Assembly (NCBI GenBank): GCA_902541825.1
Contig: CACBRY010000004.1
Location: 1 to 48,865, forward strand
Reading direction: 5' to 3'
From: an uncultured Pelagibacteraceae bacterium
GTDB taxonomy: Bacteria > Pseudomonadota > Alphaproteobacteria > Pelagibacterales > Pelagibacteraceae
Length of the DNA stretch: 48,865 nt
Below, piece by piece: positions 27,302-37,217 of this stretch; within the stretch, counting starts at the first letter, position 1, and the number at the start of each line of letters is the position of its first letter. The position numbers were made by a program, and so were the translations under genes. Below the pieces are notes generated by a model. That model saw only the letters and a list, made by a program, of their open reading frames with translations. It was not told the DNA's origin and searched no databases.

Positions 27302-29066
27302 TTTTTTTATAAAAATTTCTTTTTCTGTAAGTTTTTTTTCTTTTTTTTATATCAATTATTTTTTTATCTTTGGTTAAATCATCGAGATTTTTAAGCTTTT
27401 CAAAATATTCTATTAATTCAATTGTTTTTTTTGACTTGTTCTTTATGTCAATAATATATTCTGGTATAATTAAATTGTTATCTGAGATAATATCTATCTT
27501 AATTTTATTTTTTTTTTCAAAATAAGTTAAATTCTCAATAAAGTTTTCCTTTAAGAATGCTGAAATTTTTTCGCACACTCTTAGCTCTACAAATTTAGCT
27601 TTATTCAGGACAGCTTTTAATTCAACCAATTTTAATATTTTTTGAGCAAACGACTCATCTGTTAAAGCAACTTTCCATTTAACAGCACTTTCTCTAAGTC
27701 TTTGTCTTGACATTTCTAATAATCCAAAATTACTAATTCTTCCAATTTGAATTCTTGCTCTGTCAGATCTACATTTTTCTTTCAGTCTTCTTTCAACCAT
27801 TTTTCTATTTCCATAACTCAACATATCTATAAAGTCGATAATAATAAGCCCTGAGAGGTCCCTAATTTTAATCTGTCTTGCAATCTCTTCTGCTGCTTCT
27901 AAATTTGTGTCTAAGGCCGTGCTTTCAACATTTTTTTGTTTGATTGAACTTCCTGAGTTGATATCAATTGAAACTAAAGCCTCAGTTGGGTTTATTACTA
28001 AATACCCACCAGAACTTAATTTAATTTCGGTGTCAAATATTTGATTTAATTTTTGTTCTATACCCTCCTCAAAAAATAGTGGAGTTTTTCCTCTATACTT
28101 TTTAATTTTTTTAACTTGTGAAGGCATAAGCATCTTCATAAAATTTTGTGCTTTTTTATATCCTTCGTTTCCCTCTATTACGATACTTTTAGTATTTTCA
28201 TCGTACATATCCCTTAGGGTTCTACTTATGATCTCACTTTCTTGATGAATTAGCGAGGGTGCAATTGCATTAATCGCATTATCTTTAATTTGGTTCCAGG
28301 ATTTGATGAGAGTTTCTAAGTCGTGGTTAATCTCATTTTTAGTCTTATTGCTACCTGCAGTTCTTACGATCAATCCCATCTCTTTAGGTATTTCAATATC
28401 ATTTAAAATTGACCTTATTTTTTTTCTATCTGCTGGATTAAAAATTTTTCTCGATATACCACCTCCTTTAGGCGTATTTGGCATTAAAACAATATATTTA
28501 CCTGCAATAGAAATAAAAGTACTTAGTGCAGCACCTTTTTGACCTCTTTCATCTTTAATTACTTGAACAAGTATTACCTGATTTGGCTTGATAACCTCTT
28601 GAATTTTATATCTTTTGAGTTTATTTTTATTTTGAAATTTTTTTTCTTTATCGTCTAAATCTTTTTCTTTATCTTCAATTTCTTTTTTTTTTATTTCAAT
28701 AGGATCATCAACTTCTAATTTACCCTCAGCTAAATTTTCTTCTTCTTTTTCCTCTACCTTTTTTGATAATTCTTCTCTTAATTTTTCTTCCTCTTTTTTT
28801 ATTTTTTCAAGGTCACTTTGTGGAATTTGATAATAATCTGATTGGATATCATTAAAAGATAAGAAACCATGGCGTTCTCTTCCAAAATCAACAAATGCAG
28901 CTTGTAAGGATGGTTCAATTCTACTAACTTTACCAAGATAAATATTATTTTTTATGAGGTTATTTTTTGAACCTTCATATTCGTAGTCTTCAATATTATC
29001 TTTAGATTTAAGAACAACTCTAGTTTCATTAGGATGCGAAGCATCGATATATAAATTTTTTTCCAT
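27294..29066 (-). CDS. rne: Ribonuclease E/G family endoribonuclease
   Basis: The 590-residue protein starts with the S1 domain split by a long charged insert of Glu and Lys (about 85-150), as in alphaproteobacterial RNase E. The DNase I-like catalytic part contains [10 protein letters not shown] (about 369-377) and LIIDFIDML (about 409-417), with the two metal-binding Asp residues. After [16 protein letters not shown] the usual Zn-link (CPRC-type Cys pair) is missing. The long C-terminal degradosome scaffold of RNase E is also missing, and the protein ends in a basic Lys/Arg tail. It matures rRNA and turns over mRNA; RNase G is an alternative name. It diverges from mrcA across 102 AT-rich bases. 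Confidence 0.9.
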   Translation of the reverse strand: MEKNLYIDASHPNETRVVLKSKDNIEDYEYEGSKNNLIKNNIYLGKVSRIEPSLQAAFVDFGRERHGFLSFNDIQSDYYQIPQSDLEKIKKEEEKLREELSKKVEEKEEENLAEGKLEVDDPIEIKKKEIEDKEKDLDDKEKKFQNKNKLKRYKIQEVIKPNQVILVQVIKDERGQKGAALSTFISIAGKYIVLMPNTPKGGGISRKIFNPADRKKIRSILNDIEIPKEMGLIVRTAGSNKTKNEINHDLETLIKSWNQIKDNAINAIAPSLIHQESEIISRTLRDMYDENTKSIVIEGNEGYKKAQNFMKMLMPSQVKKIKKYRGKTPLFFEEGIEQKLNQIFDTEIKLSSGGYLVINPTEALVSIDINSGSSIKQKNVESTALDTNLEAAEEIARQIKIRDLSGLIIIDFIDMLSYGNRKMVERRLKEKCRSDRARIQIGRISNFGLLEMSRQRLRESAVKWKVALTDESFAQKILKLVELKAVLNKAKFVELRVCEKISAFLKENFIENLTYFEKKNKIKIDIISDNNLIIPEYIIDIKNKSKKTIELIEYFEKLKNLDDLTKDKKIIDIKKRKKTYRKRNFYKKTK

Positions 29067-29168
29067 AATTTAAAGTTTAAGTGTTTCATTAAGTATTAAT
29101 TTTTTTATAAATTTTGTTTAATAATAATGCCTTATCTTTAACAAATTCCTATATATAATTAAATCAAA

Positions 29169-31508
29169 ATGACAAAGATGTTCAAAAATATTTTATTTCT
29201 ATTATTAAGCATTTCCTTATTAACTATAATTGCTATTTTTAGCATTTTATGGACTTTTTCTAATAATATCCCTGATTATAAATTTCTTAAAAATTATAAG
29301 CCACCTGTATCAAGCAAAATGTATTCTGGAGATGGGGATTTAGTTGCTGATTTTTCCAAAGAAAAAAGGATTTTTGTTCCTTACAGCGCGATTCCCCCAA
29401 ATGTTATTAATGCCTTTTTGTCTGCTGAAGACAAAAACTTTTTTACTCATCCTGGTGTTGATGCAAAAGGTGTTCTTAGAGCAACATTCAATAACATCAC
29501 CAATATCATGACTTCAAAAAGACTTGAGGGCGCTTCTACAATTACTCAACAGGTTGCAAAAAACTTTTTATTAACCAATGAAGTTAGCATAAACAGAAAA
29601 ATTAAAGAGGCAATTTTAGCGTTTAGAATAGAAAGAGCTTTAAATAAAGAGAGAATTTTAGAATTATATCTTAACCAAATATATTTAGGTAGTGGAGCAT
29701 ATGGTGTTGCTGCTGCAAGTTTGGAATATTTTGATAAGTCAATTAAAGAACTAAATTATGCCGAAGCAGCATTGTTAGCAGCTTTACCAAAAGCACCCAG
29801 TAAATATAATCCTTATAACAACATTGATTTAGCAAAATTTAGAAGAGATCTAGTTCTAAAAAATTTGAGTCAAAATGGATTTTTAACTCCTGAGAAATAT
29901 ATGGAGTATAAAAATCAAAATATAAACTTGAAAAAAAAGAAAAAAATTTATTTAGAGGATGCACAGTATTACATTGAAGATGTTAGAAAAAATATAATAG
30001 ATAAACTTACTTATGAGAAAGTTTACAAACAAGGATACAATATTAATACACCAATAAATTTAAACCTTCAAAAAATTGCAACCGAATCATTAAGAAATGG
30101 TCTAGTTGCTTATGATCAAAGGAAAGGATGGCGTGGACCAATTACCAACCTCAAAAATGATGACAATTGGCATCTGAATGTAGATAAGGAATATAAATTA
30201 GAGAATTCTATCGATTGGGAAATAGCAATCGTTAAAGAAATAGGTCAATTCAAAACAAAAATCGAAACAATTAAAAAATTAAGTGGTTACATAAATTACA
30301 ATGAAATCTCATGGACTAAAAAAGAGTTTGAAGATTTATTCAAAATTGGTGATTTAATTTATGTTAAGAAAGTTAAAGACACTTCTTATAGTTTAAAACA
30401 ACTTCCAAAAATAAATGGCGGTATAGTTGTAATGGATCCTTATACTGGACGTGTTTTAGCTTTGAGTGGAGGATTTAGTTTCAAATCAAGTGAATTCAAT
30501 AGAGCTACACAAGCACTACGACAACCTGGCTCAGCTTTTAAACCATTTGTATACGCATTAGCACTAGAAAATAAATATACTCCATCATCATTAGTACTTG
30601 ATGCACCTTTAGTTTTAGATCAAGGGGTTGATTTAAAAAAATGGAAACCAGAAAATTATGGTAAAAAGTTTTATGGACCCTCTACTCTTAGAGTTGGACT
30701 TGAAAAATCAAGAAACTTAATGACTGTAAGAATTGCACAAAACTTAGGTGTAGATAAAGTAGCAAAATTTTCTAAAAAATTAAAAATATACGACGACCCT
30801 GAAGAACTACTATCAATTTCCTTAGGATCAGCTGAAACAACTCTTTTAAGTTTGACTTCAGCATATTCATCTTTTGTAAATGGTGGAAAATTAATAAGCC
30901 CTATCATAATAGATAGAATTCAAGATAGTGAAGGTAATACAATAATTAATAATGAAAATAGAAAATGTATGAATTGTGATAAAATTTCATTTACTGGAAA
31001 AGACTATCCTAAAATTGAAGATAATTATGATCAAGTAATGTCCGAGCAAACGGCTTATCAAGTTACAACTTTATTAGAGGGAGTTATAAAAAGAGGAACT
31101 GGTAAAAAATTAAGAGATTTACAACTAAACTTGGCCGGAAAAACTGGAACCACTAATGAAAACACTGATGCATGGTTTATTGGCTTTACGTCAAATTTAG
31201 TGATTGGAGTATATGTTGGAATGGACAATCCTAAACCATTAGGTAAATTTGAAACAGGATCAAAAGCAGCATTACCAATTTTTAGAGAATTTATTGAAAA
31301 ATCAGTTAAAAAATCTGAAGCGAGGCCATTTAAGGTACCTAAAAATATGACGCTAATGGTAGTTGATCCGTTAACTGGAGAAAAGGCTAAATTTAATTCA
31401 AAAAATACAATTATTGAAGCTTATAAAAGTAAAAATGTTTTAAATGGAAAAGTATTGTATTCTGATAATAATAGAATCGATACAAATAATATATTAAAGT
31501 TTTATTAA
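29169..31508 (+). CDS. mrcA: Penicillin-binding protein 1A (glycosyltransferase/transpeptidase)
   Basis: The 779-residue bifunctional enzyme makes peptidoglycan. A membrane anchor (about 8-32) is followed by the GT51 domain with FLSAEDKNFFTHPGVD (about 84-99), EGASTITQQVAKNFLL and KIKEAILAFRIERAL. An OB-like insert (about 310-390) precedes the transpeptidase, which carries RQPGSAFKPFVYALALE (SxxK), SRN and KTGTT motifs. Class A PBPs of the 1A type show this order. The first ATG gives MTKMF; the next Met three codons later is an alternative. The stop shares one base with the prfB start. The amidase gene that often lies between rne and mrcA in Alphaproteobacteria is absent. Confidence 0.95.
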   Translation: MTKMFKNILFLLLSISLLTIIAIFSILWTFSNNIPDYKFLKNYKPPVSSKMYSGDGDLVADFSKEKRIFVPYSAIPPNVINAFLSAEDKNFFTHPGVDAKGVLRATFNNITNIMTSKRLEGASTITQQVAKNFLLTNEVSINRKIKEAILAFRIERALNKERILELYLNQIYLGSGAYGVAAASLEYFDKSIKELNYAEAALLAALPKAPSKYNPYNNIDLAKFRRDLVLKNLSQNGFLTPEKYMEYKNQNINLKKKKKIYLEDAQYYIEDVRKNIIDKLTYEKVYKQGYNINTPINLNLQKIATESLRNGLVAYDQRKGWRGPITNLKNDDNWHLNVDKEYKLENSIDWEIAIVKEIGQFKTKIETIKKLSGYINYNEISWTKKEFEDLFKIGDLIYVKKVKDTSYSLKQLPKINGGIVVMDPYTGRVLALSGGFSFKSSEFNRATQALRQPGSAFKPFVYALALENKYTPSSLVLDAPLVLDQGVDLKKWKPENYGKKFYGPSTLRVGLEKSRNLMTVRIAQNLGVDKVAKFSKKLKIYDDPEELLSISLGSAETTLLSLTSAYSSFVNGGKLISPIIIDRIQDSEGNTIINNENRKCMNCDKISFTGKDYPKIEDNYDQVMSEQTAYQVTTLLEGVIKRGTGKKLRDLQLNLAGKTGTTNENTDAWFIGFTSNLVIGVYVGMDNPKPLGKFETGSKAALPIFREFIEKSVKKSEARPFKVPKNMTLMVVDPLTGEKAKFNSKNTIIEAYKSKNVLNGKVLYSDNNRIDTNNILKFY

Positions 31509-32603
31509 TGGACGATAAATATTTAGATCTTAAAAAAGAAATCGAAAAAATTAACCACAGAGTTAAGGAGTATCTTTGAAAAAAATAAGATTTACTCAAA
31601 ACTGGATGATCTAGAAAAAAAAATGCTTGGTGCCAATTTTTGGCAAGATAAGTCAGATTCTCAAAAAACCATTAAAGAAAAAAAACTTTTTGAAGATTTA
31701 GTAAATTCATTCAAAGACTCAACTACTCAACTTAAAGATTTAGATGACCTTTATACCTTGGCCACAGATGAGAATAATCTTAATGTGAAAAAAGAAGTTA
31801 TAGAAAATATTAGAGAATTGAGATCAAAAGTTAAGAAGAATGAAATAAAATGTTTTTTATCTAAGGAGGCAGACTCATTTGATTGCTATGTGGAAATTCA
31901 TGCTGGTGCTGGTGGTACAGAAAGTCAAGATTGGGCTAATATGTTGAGAAGAATGTATATGAAGTGGTCAGATGGTAAGAATTATAAGTGTAATTTAATA
32001 AGTGAACACAAAGGTGAAGAAGCAGGAATTAAATCTTCAACTATTAAAATTGAGGGGGATTATGTGTTTGGTTGGCTAAAAAAAGAGTCTGGAATTCACC
32101 GACTTGTAAGAATATCTCCCTTTGATTCTGGAGCAAGAAGACACACGAGCTTTGCAAGTATTTGGGTTTATCCAGTTGTCGATGAAAACTTGAATATAGA
32201 AATACTAGATAAGGACTTAAGAATTGACACTTATCGTTCCAGTGGCGCTGGTGGACAACATGTTAACACAACTGATAGTGCTGTTAGAATAACTCATATC
32301 CCATCAAAAATAGTCGTACAATGTCAAAACGAGAGGTCTCAACATAAAAATAAAGAAACCTGTATGAATATGCTCAGAGCAAGACTTTACGATTTTGAAA
32401 TGAAAAAAAAAGATGAAGAAAATCAAAGTAATGAAGCTTCTAAATCTGAAATAGGGTGGGGTCATCAAATTAGATCATATGTACTTCAACCATACAGATT
32501 AGTTAAGGACAATAGGACAAACTTCGAAAGCACAAGACCAGATAAAGTTTTAGATGGTGACATTGATGTTTTTTTAGAGAAATCTTTGTATCAAATTAAA
32601 TGA
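31508..32603 (+). CDS. prfB: Peptide chain release factor 2, joined by +1 frameshift
   Basis: The gene starts at the ATG overlapping the mrcA stop (TAATG) and reads 23 codons to an in-frame TGA (31577-31579). Skipping the T at 31577 continues in frame +1 to 32603, giving 364 residues, the normal RF2 length. SPF (about 203-205), the stop-codon recognition tripeptide, and GGQ (about 248-250), which triggers peptide release, are intact, as is HAGAGGTESQDWANML. RF2 ends translation at UGA and UAA, so scarcity of RF2 raises frameshifting and restores its level. The downstream asmA-like gene overlaps by 4 bases. An annotation starting at the Met 31623 would lose the first 38 residues. Confidence 0.95.
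31565..31580 (+). promoter_or_regulatory. prfB +1 programmed-frameshift site
   Basis: An internal Shine-Dalgarno-like AAGGAG (31565-31570), one TAT codon, the slippery CTT (31574-31576) and the stop TGA followed by A make up the classical RF2 autoregulatory site. Layout and spacing match E. coli prfB, where AGGGGG-TAT-CTT-TGA-C is used; here the base after TGA is A rather than C. Confidence 0.93.
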
Positions 32604-34798
32604 AAAAAATAATTTTTAGATTTTTAATCTTTATATCATTATTAATCTTTGGTTTTATTACTTACTTAAGCACTATTGGCATAAAAACGAAAGCTTTTAA
32701 CGATCAAATAGTTAAAGAAGTTAAAAAAATTAACAATCAATTAGAATTAGAGTTGGATAAAATTAGTATCATTTTAGACCCTTTTAAATTCAAATTAGTT
32801 TTAAAAACGATTGGAGCAAATCTTAAGAATAAAAACAAATTAATTAAACTAGAAAGTGTTAAATCTAATATTGATATAAAGACATTTATAAATAAAAAAT
32901 TTTCGTTATCTGAGTTAGATATCAATACAAGGACTATAGAAATAAAAAACTTAATTTCATTTGTAAGAACAATTGAAGATAATCCACAAATATTCATATT
33001 AGAAAAGTTGGTTAAAAAGGGATATTTGATAGCAGATATAAATCTTAAATTTGATCAAAAAGGTAATATCAAAGATAATTTTATTATAAAAGGATTTGTA
33101 AAAGATGGTGAAGTAAAACCTTTTAAAAAAATAGACTTATCAAAAATAAATTTTATTTTTACTATTCAAAATAACGAATTTGAATTTAAAGATATTAATT
33201 TATCATATGATAAAAATGATTTGAAGTTTCCTGAGTTAATTTTAATTAAACAAAAAAATGAATTTCTAATATCAGGTAAAAACAAGAATAAAAATTTATT
33301 TTTAGATGATAAAAAAATTAATCAATTATTTAATAACGACCTTTCCAATATAAAGTTTAAGTCTGCTGAGTTCGATTTAGAAAATACTTTTTCATTTAAA
33401 ATAAATGATAAATACAAGATAGATGATTTAAAGATAAATTCTTTAATGAATTTAAAAAGTTCTAAAATTGTAAGCTCAAAAAATTTGAAAAAGTTTTTTC
33501 CAGAATTAAATGAGATAATTGAGTTATCAGATCATCAAATACAAATTGAATATAAAAAAGATCTACTAAGTATAATTGGCAATGGAAATATTTTAATCCA
33601 AAAAGAAGAAGATAATATTAATTATAATTTTACGAAATCAAAAGCAAACCTAAAATTTGACACTTCATTAGAAATCAAAAAAAATCCATTTCATCTTAAT
33701 TTTTTGAATTATAAAAAAGATAAGGATGGTAAATTAAGAATTGTTATTCTCGGAATTAAAAATCTTTTATCTAATGAAATCAATTTAAAAGATATCTCAA
33801 TAAAAGAAAAAAATAATAAATTTGAATTCAAAAATTTATTTTTATCAAATAAATATAAAATCAAATCTATAAGCAAGGTGAATTTGGATTATTTTGATAA
33901 TGACTTATTAAAAAATGAGTTATTTATCAAAAAAAAAGATAAAGATTATTTATTAGATTCTAAGAGTTTTAATGCTACTAAAATTATAGATGATTTATTG
34001 AAAGATGATAAAAATTCAGAAAGTGAAAAAATTTTTTCTAAAAATTTTAGATTAAATATCAAAATTAAAGAAGCATTTCTTGATAAAAATCATCTAATAG
34101 AAAATTTAAATGGATATCTAAAATTCAAGGACAGTGAAGTAATTGATGCTAATTTACTAGGAGATTTTTCCAATAATAAGAGGATTAATTTCACCATTAG
34201 ATCTACTTCAAACGAAAAAATTACTACTCTGTATTCTGATTTAGCTAAGCCTTTTGTGAATAGATACAAATTTATAAAAGGTTTTGAAGAAGGAAATTTA
34301 AATTTTCATTCTATTAAACAAAACAATGTTTCTAATTCAAAATTAATAATAGATAATTTTAAAGTCCAAGAGGTGCCAGCTTTAGCAAAATTGTTAACAT
34401 TAGCATCTCTTCAAGGTATCGCTGACCTATTAACTGGTGAGGGAATAAGATTTACAGATTTTGAGATGAAATTTTCAAACAAGGATGATTTGATGAAAAT
34501 AGAAGAACTATATGCCATCGGCCCAGCAATTTCTTTATTAATGGAAGGGTACGTCGAAAGTGATGATTTAATTAGTCTCAGAGGAACATTGGTACCAGCA
34601 ACAACAATTAATAGAACTATATCCTCAATTCCTCTCCTTGGAGATATTTTAGTTGGAAAGAAAGTTGGAGAGGGTGTTTTTGGTGTAAGCTTTAAAATTA
34701 AAGGTCCACCAAAAAAATTAAAAACAACTGTAAATCCTGTTAAAACGCTTACACCAAGATTCATTACTAGAACTCTTGAAAAAATAAAAAAAAATTAG
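32600..34798 (+). CDS. AsmA-like envelope protein
   Basis: The 732-residue protein has an N-terminal signal anchor (about 5-25) and a long, beta-strand-rich periplasmic region heavy in Lys, Asn and Asp. The last 120 residues are best conserved: VPALAKLLTLASLQGIADLL, GEGIRFTDFEM, and a SLRGTLVPATTINR then IPLLGDILVG stretch, typical of AsmA-like C-terminal domains (YhdP/TamB-related). Relatives form hydrophobic grooves that bridge the inner and outer membranes and help move phospholipid or assemble the outer membrane. It overlaps prfB by 4 bases and the convergent tyrS by 4. Function here is by analogy only. Confidence 0.8.
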   Translation: MKKIIFRFLIFISLLIFGFITYLSTIGIKTKAFNDQIVKEVKKINNQLELELDKISIILDPFKFKLVLKTIGANLKNKNKLIKLESVKSNIDIKTFINKKFSLSELDINTRTIEIKNLISFVRTIEDNPQIFILEKLVKKGYLIADINLKFDQKGNIKDNFIIKGFVKDGEVKPFKKIDLSKINFIFTIQNNEFEFKDINLSYDKNDLKFPELILIKQKNEFLISGKNKNKNLFLDDKKINQLFNNDLSNIKFKSAEFDLENTFSFKINDKYKIDDLKINSLMNLKSSKIVSSKNLKKFFPELNEIIELSDHQIQIEYKKDLLSIIGNGNILIQKEEDNINYNFTKSKANLKFDTSLEIKKNPFHLNFLNYKKDKDGKLRIVILGIKNLLSNEINLKDISIKEKNNKFEFKNLFLSNKYKIKSISKVNLDYFDNDLLKNELFIKKKDKDYLLDSKSFNATKIIDDLLKDDKNSESEKIFSKNFRLNIKIKEAFLDKNHLIENLNGYLKFKDSEVIDANLLGDFSNNKRINFTIRSTSNEKITTLYSDLAKPFVNRYKFIKGFEEGNLNFHSIKQNNVSNSKLIIDNFKVQEVPALAKLLTLASLQGIADLLTGEGIRFTDFEMKFSNKDDLMKIEELYAIGPAISLLMEGYVESDDLISLRGTLVPATTINRTISSIPLLGDILVGKKVGEGVFGVSFKIKGPPKKLKTTVNPVKTLTPRFITRTLEKIKKN

Positions 34799-36024
34799 CT
34801 TATTTCAACTTTGATATGTCTTTTTTTCCCCAAGGATAGTTTAATTGTGTCATTTTCAAATAATTTTTCACTGATTATTAGTTTTTCATCATTGATAACT
34901 TGATTATTAATTTTTACACCACTACCTTTAATTAATCTTCTTATCTCGCTTTTAGATTTTTCTAACTTTGAAAGAATTATTAGATCAATAATAGTTAACT
35001 TGTCATTCAATTGATTTTTTTTAATCACAATAGAAGGTAATGCAGAGCCAATTGAATTTTCCGAAAAAGTTTTTTTTGCTGTTTCTTCACTTTTTTTTGC
35101 TTCTTGTTCACCATGAAGCATAGAAGTGGTTTGATTTGCTAAAACAATTTTTTGTTCATTGATATTTTTTTCTTCAATTTTTTCTATTTCATCAATAGTT
35201 AAATCTGTGAAAAATTTCATGAATTTCGATACATCTCTATCATCTATATTTCTCCAAAATTGCCAATAATCGTATGGTGAGAAAAATTTTTCATCTAACC
35301 ATATTGCTCCACTTTCAGTTTTTCCCATTTTAGCACCTGTCGCTAACGTGATTAAAGGAGTAGTTAAACCATATGTTTGTTGATTAGAATATCTTTTTAC
35401 TAAATCTACACCATTCACGATATTTCCCCATTGATCAGATCCACCGATTTGCAATGCACAATTTTCTTTTTTATTAAGTTCTAAAAAATCGTAAGCTTGT
35501 AAAATCATATAATTAAATTCCATATAACTCAGAGATTGTTCTCTATCCAATCTTGTTTTTACACTTTCAAATGTTAACATTTTATTTATCGTAAAATGTT
35601 TTCCAATATCTCTCAAAAAAGAGATATAATTTAAATCTTTTAGCCACTCATAATTATTAACAAATATTGGTTTTACATTTTTATCACTTGTATCTAAAAA
35701 TTTTTTTAAAATTCTTTCAATATTTTTAGAATTTTTTTCAATTTCATCTTCACTTAAAATTTTTCGTGTTTTATCTTTACCAGATGGGTCTCCAATTCTT
35801 GTGGTTCCTCCGCCTAACAATACAATTGGTTGGTGTCCATGTTTTTGGAGCATTCGTAAACACATAATTTGTAGAAGACTTCCAACGTGTAAACTTTCAG
35901 CTGTACAATCAAAACCAATGTAGGCTTTAATCTTTTTTTTATCTAATAAAGAAGATAACTCATTTTCATCAGTACATTGATAAAAGTAGCCTCTATCTTT
36001 AAATTCTTTTAAAAATTTATTCAT
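34795..36024 (-). CDS. tyrS: Tyrosyl-tRNA synthetase
   Basis: The 409-residue class I synthetase charges tRNA-Tyr. YIGFDCTAESLHVGSLLQI (about 35-53) includes the HIGH-type motif (HVGS), and GAKMGKTESGA (about 230-240) is the KMSKS-type loop, written KMGKT here as in many TyrRS. GGSDQWGNIVNG (about 191-202) is the tyrosine-binding region. A C-terminal S4-like domain (about 345-409) with SEIRRLIKGSGVKIN contacts tRNA. It diverges from anmK across 47 bases. Confidence 0.96.
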   Translation of the reverse strand: MNKFLKEFKDRGYFYQCTDENELSSLLDKKKIKAYIGFDCTAESLHVGSLLQIMCLRMLQKHGHQPIVLLGGGTTRIGDPSGKDKTRKILSEDEIEKNSKNIERILKKFLDTSDKNVKPIFVNNYEWLKDLNYISFLRDIGKHFTINKMLTFESVKTRLDREQSLSYMEFNYMILQAYDFLELNKKENCALQIGGSDQWGNIVNGVDLVKRYSNQQTYGLTTPLITLATGAKMGKTESGAIWLDEKFFSPYDYWQFWRNIDDRDVSKFMKFFTDLTIDEIEKIEEKNINEQKIVLANQTTSMLHGEQEAKKSEETAKKTFSENSIGSALPSIVIKKNQLNDKLTIIDLIILSKLEKSKSEIRRLIKGSGVKINNQVINDEKLIISEKLFENDTIKLSLGKKRHIKVEIS

Positions 36025-36071
36025 AAGCGTATAATTCTACAATATACAAATTTTGTTAAAAAAAAATAATA

Positions 36072-37217
36072 ATGAAAAAAAAGATATTCACCTCAATAGG
36101 TTTGATGAGCGGTACATCAATGGATGGAGTGGATTTGTCTGTTATAAAATCTGATGGTAATGATCAATTTTCCAGTATTTATGATATTTATAAAGAGTTT
36201 GATGATGGACTTTACAAGCAATTAATTAGTTTAAGAGATAAAATTAGTAATTTTAAAGATTTAAAAACTCATTCTAAAGAGATTAATGATGTAGAAAAAA
36301 AATTTACATTATTCAACAGTCATTTAATTAAAGAGGTAATTGGAGATATTAATGAAGATATTGATTTAATAGGTTTCCACGGTCAAACAGTGTTTCATGA
36401 CCCAAAAATTCAAATTTCAAAGCAATTAGGTGATGGAAGACTTTTATCTAGTTTATTAAAAAAAATTGTAATCAATAATTTTAGACAAAATGATTTGAGT
36501 CACGGAGGCCAGGGTGCTCCACTTACACCAATATTTCATAGTTTGATTTCAAAAATTATCCAAAAAAATTTTAAACTTAAATTGCCAATTAATATTATTA
36601 ATATTGGAGGTATTACAAATATTACTCAAATCAAGGAGGATCTCAATAACTCTATAAACTTTTTTGCTTATGATATAGGACCTGGAAACTGTTTGATAGA
36701 TGACTGGGTAAGAAATAATAAAGATCTAAAATTTGATAAAGATGGAAAGTATGCAAATATCGGAAAAGTTGATGATCTAATTTTAAATCAAGCAATAGAT
36801 AACTTTGAGTTTAAATCTTACGAAACTTCGTTGGATGTAAAAGATTTTGATACATCATTTGTAAAAGGTTTGTCATTTGAGGACGGGTGTGCGACTTTAA
36901 CAAAATTTACTGCATATTTGATTGCTGATGGTTTGAGAAAAATAGATAAACAAAATAATATTAATCCACATCATTATATAATTTGTGGAGGTGGAAGAAA
37001 AAATAAATCTTTGATGCAATCGATTGAAAATTATTTGGTAAACAAGAATATAATTATAAAAGATATAGATGATTATAATTTTGATGGTAATTTTATCGAG
37101 TCCCAAGCTTTTGCATATCTAGCTATAAGATCATATTTAAAATTACCAATCTCATTTCCAAGCACAACAAGAAGTAAAAAAACTATTTCAGGTGGTGATA
37201 TTTTACAAAACTTTTAA
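36072..37217 (+). CDS. anmK: Anhydro-N-acetylmuramic acid kinase
   Basis: The 381-residue kinase converts 1,6-anhydroMurNAc, released in peptidoglycan turnover, into MurNAc-6-phosphate for recycling. GLMSGTSMDGVDLSVI (10-25) is the N-terminal phosphate-binding signature, followed by IGFHGQTVFHDP (about 99-110), NNFRQNDLSHGGQGAPLTP, NIINIGGITNIT and AYDIGPGNCLIDDWV. ICGGGRKN near the C-terminus is also typical. In Proteobacteria anmK is often next to tyrS, as here. Its stop overlaps the convergent hydrolase by 4 bases. Confidence 0.95.
   Translation: MKKKIFTSIGLMSGTSMDGVDLSVIKSDGNDQFSSIYDIYKEFDDGLYKQLISLRDKISNFKDLKTHSKEINDVEKKFTLFNSHLIKEVIGDINEDIDLIGFHGQTVFHDPKIQISKQLGDGRLLSSLLKKIVINNFRQNDLSHGGQGAPLTPIFHSLISKIIQKNFKLKLPINIINIGGITNITQIKEDLNNSINFFAYDIGPGNCLIDDWVRNNKDLKFDKDGKYANIGKVDDLILNQAIDNFEFKSYETSLDVKDFDTSFVKGLSFEDGCATLTKFTAYLIADGLRKIDKQNNINPHHYIICGGGRKNKSLMQSIENYLVNKNIIIKDIDDYNFDGNFIESQAFAYLAIRSYLKLPISFPSTTRSKKTISGGDILQNF

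Noticed and set aside
28600-28830. Low-complexity Glu/Lys stretch in rne as a repeat element
   Set aside because: It is the charged insert in the S1 domain seen in alphaproteobacterial RNase E, not a nucleotide repeat.
29067-29168. RNase E-type autoregulatory leader between rne and mrcA
   Set aside because: The 102 bases are almost all A and T and I could draw no stable hairpin; only divergent promoters are likely.
34411-34764. 117-codon open frame antisense to the AsmA-like C-terminal domain
   Set aside because: The sense frame encodes the conserved domain; the antisense frame has no recognisable motif or start signal.
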